Source of the DNA: Peribacillus muralis
Lineage (GTDB): Bacteria > Bacillota > Bacilli > Bacillales > DSM-1321
Length of the DNA: 64,000 nt
Assembly (NCBI RefSeq): GCF_001645685.2
Contig: NZ_CP017080.1
Span: 610,001-674,000, forward strand
Direction of reading: 5' to 3'
Shown here one piece after another: positions 60,645-64,000 of the stretch; the first letter of the stretch is position 1; the number at the start of each line of letters is the position of its first letter. Both the position numbers and the translations under genes were made by a program. The notes beneath the pieces are model-generated. The model was not told the origin of the DNA. It did no database searches and saw only the letters and a program-made list of their open reading frames with translations.

Positions 60645-61793
60645 ATGGTCATGAAATTAAATAATCATACAAAAGCCTATGATGAGGCTAAAAAAGCATA
60701 TGCACAAGTAGTGAAGAATGAGAGCTCAACTCCCGAGCAAATCGAAGCAGTTTGGAACACCATGCAAGATGAGCTCGTAAATTCCTTAACAACACAAATT
60801 ACCCAAGCTGTCCAAACACAAAATGCAGATCAAACGATCTTAGCGGCTCGTGGTGTAAATGTTCTAACATCTGAGGAAACTAAATTTTTCAATGCTGTCG
60901 TGCAATCGGACGGGTTTACAGACGATATTATTTTGCCAGAAACGACGGTTGACCGTATTTTTGAAGATTTAACATCAGATCATCCATTCTTGTCTGAAAT
61001 CAATCTGCAGAAAAAAGGTCTTGTAACTCGCATTATCAAGTCCGATCCTTCTGGTGCTGCTGTATGGGGTAAGGTCTTTGGTGAAATCAAGGGACAACTT
61101 GAAACGGCTTTTAGTGAAGAAAAAGTCACACAATCTAAACTGACGGCATTCGTTGTTCTTCCTAAAGATTTAGACACATTCGGGCCAGCTTGGATTGAGT
61201 CTTATGTTCGTACACAAATCTCCGAAACTTTTGCTGTGGCATTGGAAAATGGATTTATTAATGGCGTAGGTCCTGTTAAAGATCAGCCAATTGGTTTAAT
61301 TCGGGATTTAGACGCAGCGGTAAGCCAAGCAACTGGTCACGCAAAAAAATCAGTTACCGGTACCCTGACATTTGCTGATTCAAAAACAACAGTAAAGGAA
61401 CTATCGGAAGTCATGAGTTACCTTTCCACCAAAGCGAATGGTAAATCTGTGAAAATCGGGGGGAAAGTTGTTTTACTTGTTAACCCTATCGATTCCTGGG
61501 GAGTAAAAGCTCAATATACGTTCTTGAATGCAAATGGAACGTATGTGACAGCCCTACCGTTTAATTTGCGTATTGTAGAATCTGAATTTGTTGAATCCGG
61601 GGAGGTCATCGCTTTTGTAAACAACCGATATGATGCTTATACAGCGGGTGGCGTCCAAATTAACAAATTTGATCAAACTCTTGCTTTGGAAGATTGCTAT
61701 CTTTACACAGCCAAACAATTCGCTTTTGGTAAAGCAGATGATAATAAAGTATCAGCAATTTATACATTATCTATTAATACTCCGGAAGGGTGA
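60645..61793 (+). CDS. Major capsid protein (HK97 fold)
   Basis: A 382-residue capsid subunit. The N-terminal helical delta domain (about 1-100) is likely cleaved by the protease upstream. The HK97 core begins near EINLQKKGLVTRIIKSD; typical are SKLTAFVVLPKDL, TFAVALENGFINGVGP and QPIGLIRD. The end (YLYTAKQFAFGKADD) is also characteristic. AGGAGG lies before the ATG. Confidence 0.9.
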   Translation: MVMKLNNHTKAYDEAKKAYAQVVKNESSTPEQIEAVWNTMQDELVNSLTTQITQAVQTQNADQTILAARGVNVLTSEETKFFNAVVQSDGFTDDIILPETTVDRIFEDLTSDHPFLSEINLQKKGLVTRIIKSDPSGAAVWGKVFGEIKGQLETAFSEEKVTQSKLTAFVVLPKDLDTFGPAWIESYVRTQISETFAVALENGFINGVGPVKDQPIGLIRDLDAAVSQATGHAKKSVTGTLTFADSKTTVKELSEVMSYLSTKANGKSVKIGGKVVLLVNPIDSWGVKAQYTFLNANGTYVTALPFNLRIVESEFVESGEVIAFVNNRYDAYTAGGVQINKFDQTLALEDCYLYTAKQFAFGKADDNKVSAIYTLSINTPEG

Positions 61794-61798
61794 TTTTG

Positions 61799-61963
61799 AT
61801 GGCAAAATATAAAGTGTTAAAAACATTCAAGGATATCCATACCAATGAGGTTTATAATCCTCATCAAGAAATCGAAATGACGGTAAAACGGGCCAAAGAG
61901 GTTGAACAAAATCTCGATGATTCTTACTTAAGTAGGGTAGAAGAAAACGAAGATGACAAGTAG
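61799..61963 (+). CDS. Small phage head protein, 54 residues
   Basis: MAKYKVLKTFKDIHTNEVYN resembles the small proteins found after the capsid gene in many Siphoviridae. Acidic C-terminus (RVEENEDDK). It begins 5 bases after the capsid stop. Function unknown. Confidence 0.65.
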   Translation: MAKYKVLKTFKDIHTNEVYNPHQEIEMTVKRAKEVEQNLDDSYLSRVEENEDDK

Positions 61964-61972
61964 GTGATTTGA

Positions 61973-62263
61973 TTGGAAATCACATGCGAATTGCTATTAC
62001 AGTTCAAAGAACGCATGAAAATTTCCCACACGAAAGAGGACGACAATCTTAAAAAGGTGTTGTCCTTTTCATATGCTGCCATCAAAAGAAAGTGTGGAGT
62101 ATTTGATATTGAAAAGCATGAAGGCGGAAAAGAACTTGTCTTTGAGCGTGCTCGGTATTCGTATAATGACGCCGTGGAGTATTTCGATGAAAACTTTGCC
62201 AGTGAAATAACAGGGTTAGCTCTGGATTTATACGAGGGGGATCCTGATGAAACCAAAGTTTAA
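61973..62263 (+). CDS. Head-tail connector (gp6-like)
   Basis: A 96-residue helical protein; EITCELLLQFKERMKISHTKEDDNLKKVLSFSYAAIKRKCG fits the phage gp6-like connector family that caps the portal. TTG start. It overlaps the next gene by 17 bases. Confidence 0.8.
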   Translation: MEITCELLLQFKERMKISHTKEDDNLKKVLSFSYAAIKRKCGVFDIEKHEGGKELVFERARYSYNDAVEYFDENFASEITGLALDLYEGDPDETKV

Positions 62264-62663
62264 TCCAAACAAAATTGGCAGCGGTGAGTTAAGGACGCCA
62301 GTTTCCTTTTACCAATACGCCCCGAGCAATGGCCCAGAACCAGGAGAAGGAGCATTGGCGCAGGTATATGAGTGTTTTGCAGAAGTGTACAGCGCAAGCA
62401 TGAAAGATATCGAAATTCTCAATTCTGGCAGGGAACAGCAGCAGCTAAAATTTATGAATACGAAAAATGCCGTAACTATTAATATCCGCGATTCATTCGG
62501 TGAGTATTTTCCCGACACTGAACACTACGCAGAGTTAGAGGATGATCGCTATTCAAAAATAATAGATGGCCAGCGCAGCTATATTCGTTTTAACGTGATA
62601 GATGTTCGCCCGAACTTAAAAAACAACGATCTTATTACTGTTCTTTTGGCGGTGATTACATGA
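62247..62663 (+). CDS. Head closure/head-tail adaptor protein
   Basis: A 138-residue protein of the phage head-tail joining family: GSGELRTPVSFYQYAPSNG, then CFAEVYSASMKDIEI and NVIDVRPNLKNNDLIT. GAGGGGG precedes the ATG. Four-base overlap (ATGA) with the next gene. Confidence 0.85.
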   Translation: MKPKFNPNKIGSGELRTPVSFYQYAPSNGPEPGEGALAQVYECFAEVYSASMKDIEILNSGREQQQLKFMNTKNAVTINIRDSFGEYFPDTEHYAELEDDRYSKIIDGQRSYIRFNVIDVRPNLKNNDLITVLLAVIT

Positions 62664-63061
62664 GTGTGGAATTTAAGGGATTTGAGGACATCTATAAAAA
62701 CCTGCAGAATCAATTGTCAGAACAGGCTTTAAGCAGAGTGACCAATAAAGCCTTAATCGCTGGGGCAAAAGAGGTTTCAAAAGCCGTCTCCGATGAATTT
62801 GATGATTTTAAAGATACAGGGGCGTCTCAGGATGAAATTGTAATAGGTAAAGTAACTAGCAGTAATGGGTATAAATCGGTATTAGTGGGTTGGAATGGAC
62901 CTAAAGAGCGTTATCGATTGGTCCATCTAAATGAATTTGGATATAACAGAAATGGCATAAAAATAAAACCTAAAGGCTACGGATCTATTCAACGAGCAAT
63001 CTCGAATAGTGAAGGAGCCTTTTTGCATGCGGTCACCAAGGAGATGAAAAAACAATTATGA
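62660..63061 (+). CDS. HK97 gp10-like tail component
   Basis: A 133-residue protein; VEFKGFEDIYKNLQNQLSE, then GAKEVSKAVSDEFDDFKDTG and VHLNEFGYNRNG are typical of the HK97 gp10 family, which completes the head-tail joint. It overlaps both neighbours by four bases. Confidence 0.85.
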   Translation: MSVEFKGFEDIYKNLQNQLSEQALSRVTNKALIAGAKEVSKAVSDEFDDFKDTGASQDEIVIGKVTSSNGYKSVLVGWNGPKERYRLVHLNEFGYNRNGIKIKPKGYGSIQRAISNSEGAFLHAVTKEMKKQL

Positions 63062-63441
63062 CAGACGGATTAATGGTGATCTATAACCAACTAAATTCAA
63101 ATGAAATAATTGTTTCCCATTGTAATGGCCGCATTAAATTTTATGAATATCCCGAAACAGCCGATGCCAGCAAACCTTTCATTGTAATTGATCCGTTGGA
63201 TGTACCTGGTCCAGCGGTTTTTGCCAGTAATGAAAATCATGCCAATGAGTATTTGTACCAAATTGATGTGGAAGCTTCAAATCGTTTGCTAGTCAAAGAG
63301 ATTCAACGTGAAATAAAAAATGAACTAAAAAAGATTGGTTTCGGTCAGTTAAAAGATGGTTTAGATGAATATTTCAAAGAAACAAAGCGCTTTGTTGACG
63401 CCAGGCGTTATCAAGGACTAATAAAAGAAGAGGTGCTGTAA
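63058..63441 (+). CDS. Tail completion/terminator protein (DUF806-like)
   Basis: A 127-residue protein; the order IVIDPLDVPGPAVFASNENH, then YQIDVEASNRLLVKEI and FVDARRYQGLI matches DUF806-type tail terminator proteins. It precedes the tail-tube gene, as expected. Confidence 0.78.
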   Translation: MTDGLMVIYNQLNSNEIIVSHCNGRIKFYEYPETADASKPFIVIDPLDVPGPAVFASNENHANEYLYQIDVEASNRLLVKEIQREIKNELKKIGFGQLKDGLDEYFKETKRFVDARRYQGLIKEEVL

Positions 63442-64000
63442 ATGAGTATTAGAGTAGGGTTCAAGCGAGCGACGGTTGGCGTTTTAGATATAAATGGGAA
63501 AGTCACAAAAGATGTGTTTGTGATAGAAGGGAAGGCTAATAAGGGTGGTACCAAGGAAGCGACCATTTCCGGCATCTCCCCAGAATCCATAAAATCATTT
63601 GCCTCAAATGTAGCGTATTATGTGTCTGCAAAAGGTACGGGAGACATTAAAACGGAACTAAGCATTTTAGACGTACCGGAAGAAATGGTAGTCGCGGTGC
63701 TGGGCCGTAAGAAACACACCGATGGCTTTACATTGATTGGCGAACGTACTGAGGCTCCTTATGTTGCCGTATTACTGGAATCGGAAGATGCAACAGGGCA
63801 GCCGGTGTTTTTCGCTTTATTGAAAGGCAAAATGTCTGCCGGGGATGTGTCACTAAAAACAAGTGAAAATAAACCTGCAGAGCCAGAAGATGAAAAGCTG
63901 ACAATGGAATGTGTGGCGAATAATGATGGTGAAACCATTGCTTACGGGATCGGTACGGAACTCGCGGCGAAATTAAAAACCTATGCATTCCCCCCAGCTA
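63442..64000 (+). CDS. Major tail protein, 5' part
   Basis: 186 codons with no stop before the window edge. MSIRVGFKRATVGVLDINGK and the strand-rich body (TLIGERTEAPYVAVLLES; GQPVFFALLKGKMSAG) match tail-tube proteins of the phi13 type. The C-terminus and the rest of the tail genes lie beyond the window. Confidence 0.85.
   Translation, partial: MSIRVGFKRATVGVLDINGKVTKDVFVIEGKANKGGTKEATISGISPESIKSFASNVAYYVSAKGTGDIKTELSILDVPEEMVVAVLGRKKHTDGFTLIGERTEAPYVAVLLESEDATGQPVFFALLKGKMSAGDVSLKTSENKPAEPEDEKLTMECVANNDGETIAYGIGTELAAKLKTYAFPPA

Overview
The window looks like the chromosome of a low-GC, spore-forming Bacillaceae bacterium, probably Peribacillus or a close Bacillus relative. This rests on strong AGGAGG-type ribosome sites, frequent TTG/GTG starts, sigma-A promoters, a glcU-gdh pair, YjgC/YrhE-type formate dehydrogenases with DUF1641 partners and a YtlI/YtmO/YtnJ/Tcy-like sulfur-compound operon. 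The genus is inferred; no rRNA or tRNA gene is present.

Layout. 1-4016: tail-to-head transport genes (start of an SSS symporter, DUF3311 protein, two amino-acid permeases, one small protein). 4129-17182: molybdenum cofactor and formate block. It holds a Mrp-type ATPase, fdhD, moaA, moaC, moeB, moeA, moaE and moaD, then formate dehydrogenase 1 with a DUF1641 partner, psiE, a DUF2294 protein, an unknown gene and modB. 17488-22093: a small winged-helix-like gene and a second formate dehydrogenase operon. 22557-31728: LysR regulator and a nine-gene operon of two flavin monooxygenases, a glutaredoxin-like protein, two GNAT acetyltransferases, a cystine-type ABC importer and an M20 amidohydrolase, fitting uptake and breakdown of a modified sulfur amino acid. 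31938-40571: gdh and glcU, a thioredoxin-like gene, glpT with a cre site and leader terminator, and kbl-tdh followed by a permease probably serving threonine. 40656-41060: a small tandem repeat and the 3' remnant of a host membrane-protein gene.

41051 to the window end: the left and middle part of an integrated temperate siphovirus. Order: serine integrase, ImmA-like protease, repressor/Cro switch with three matching operators, small early genes, a recombination module (Rad50-like ATPase, Bet annealase, MBL-fold putative exonuclease), replication (O-like protein, DnaB, RuvC-like resolvase), ArpU late regulator, a cargo region (DUF2971 protein, membrane protein behind five palindromic iterons, a repeat-rich 40-residue peptide, HicAB), then HNH, putative cos, terminase, portal, protease, capsid, connectors and tail genes.

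The most striking feature is a pair of homologous 5' leaders, at 4129-4334 before the cofactor operon and 11194-11410 before formate dehydrogenase 1. Each has the same promoter, a conserved hairpin with a compensatory base-pair swap, and a long-range pairing that competes with a strong intrinsic terminator. This is the architecture of an attenuating riboswitch, most plausibly reporting molybdenum cofactor or formate/molybdate status. Whether it is a divergent Moco RNA or a new class cannot be settled without a covariance search.
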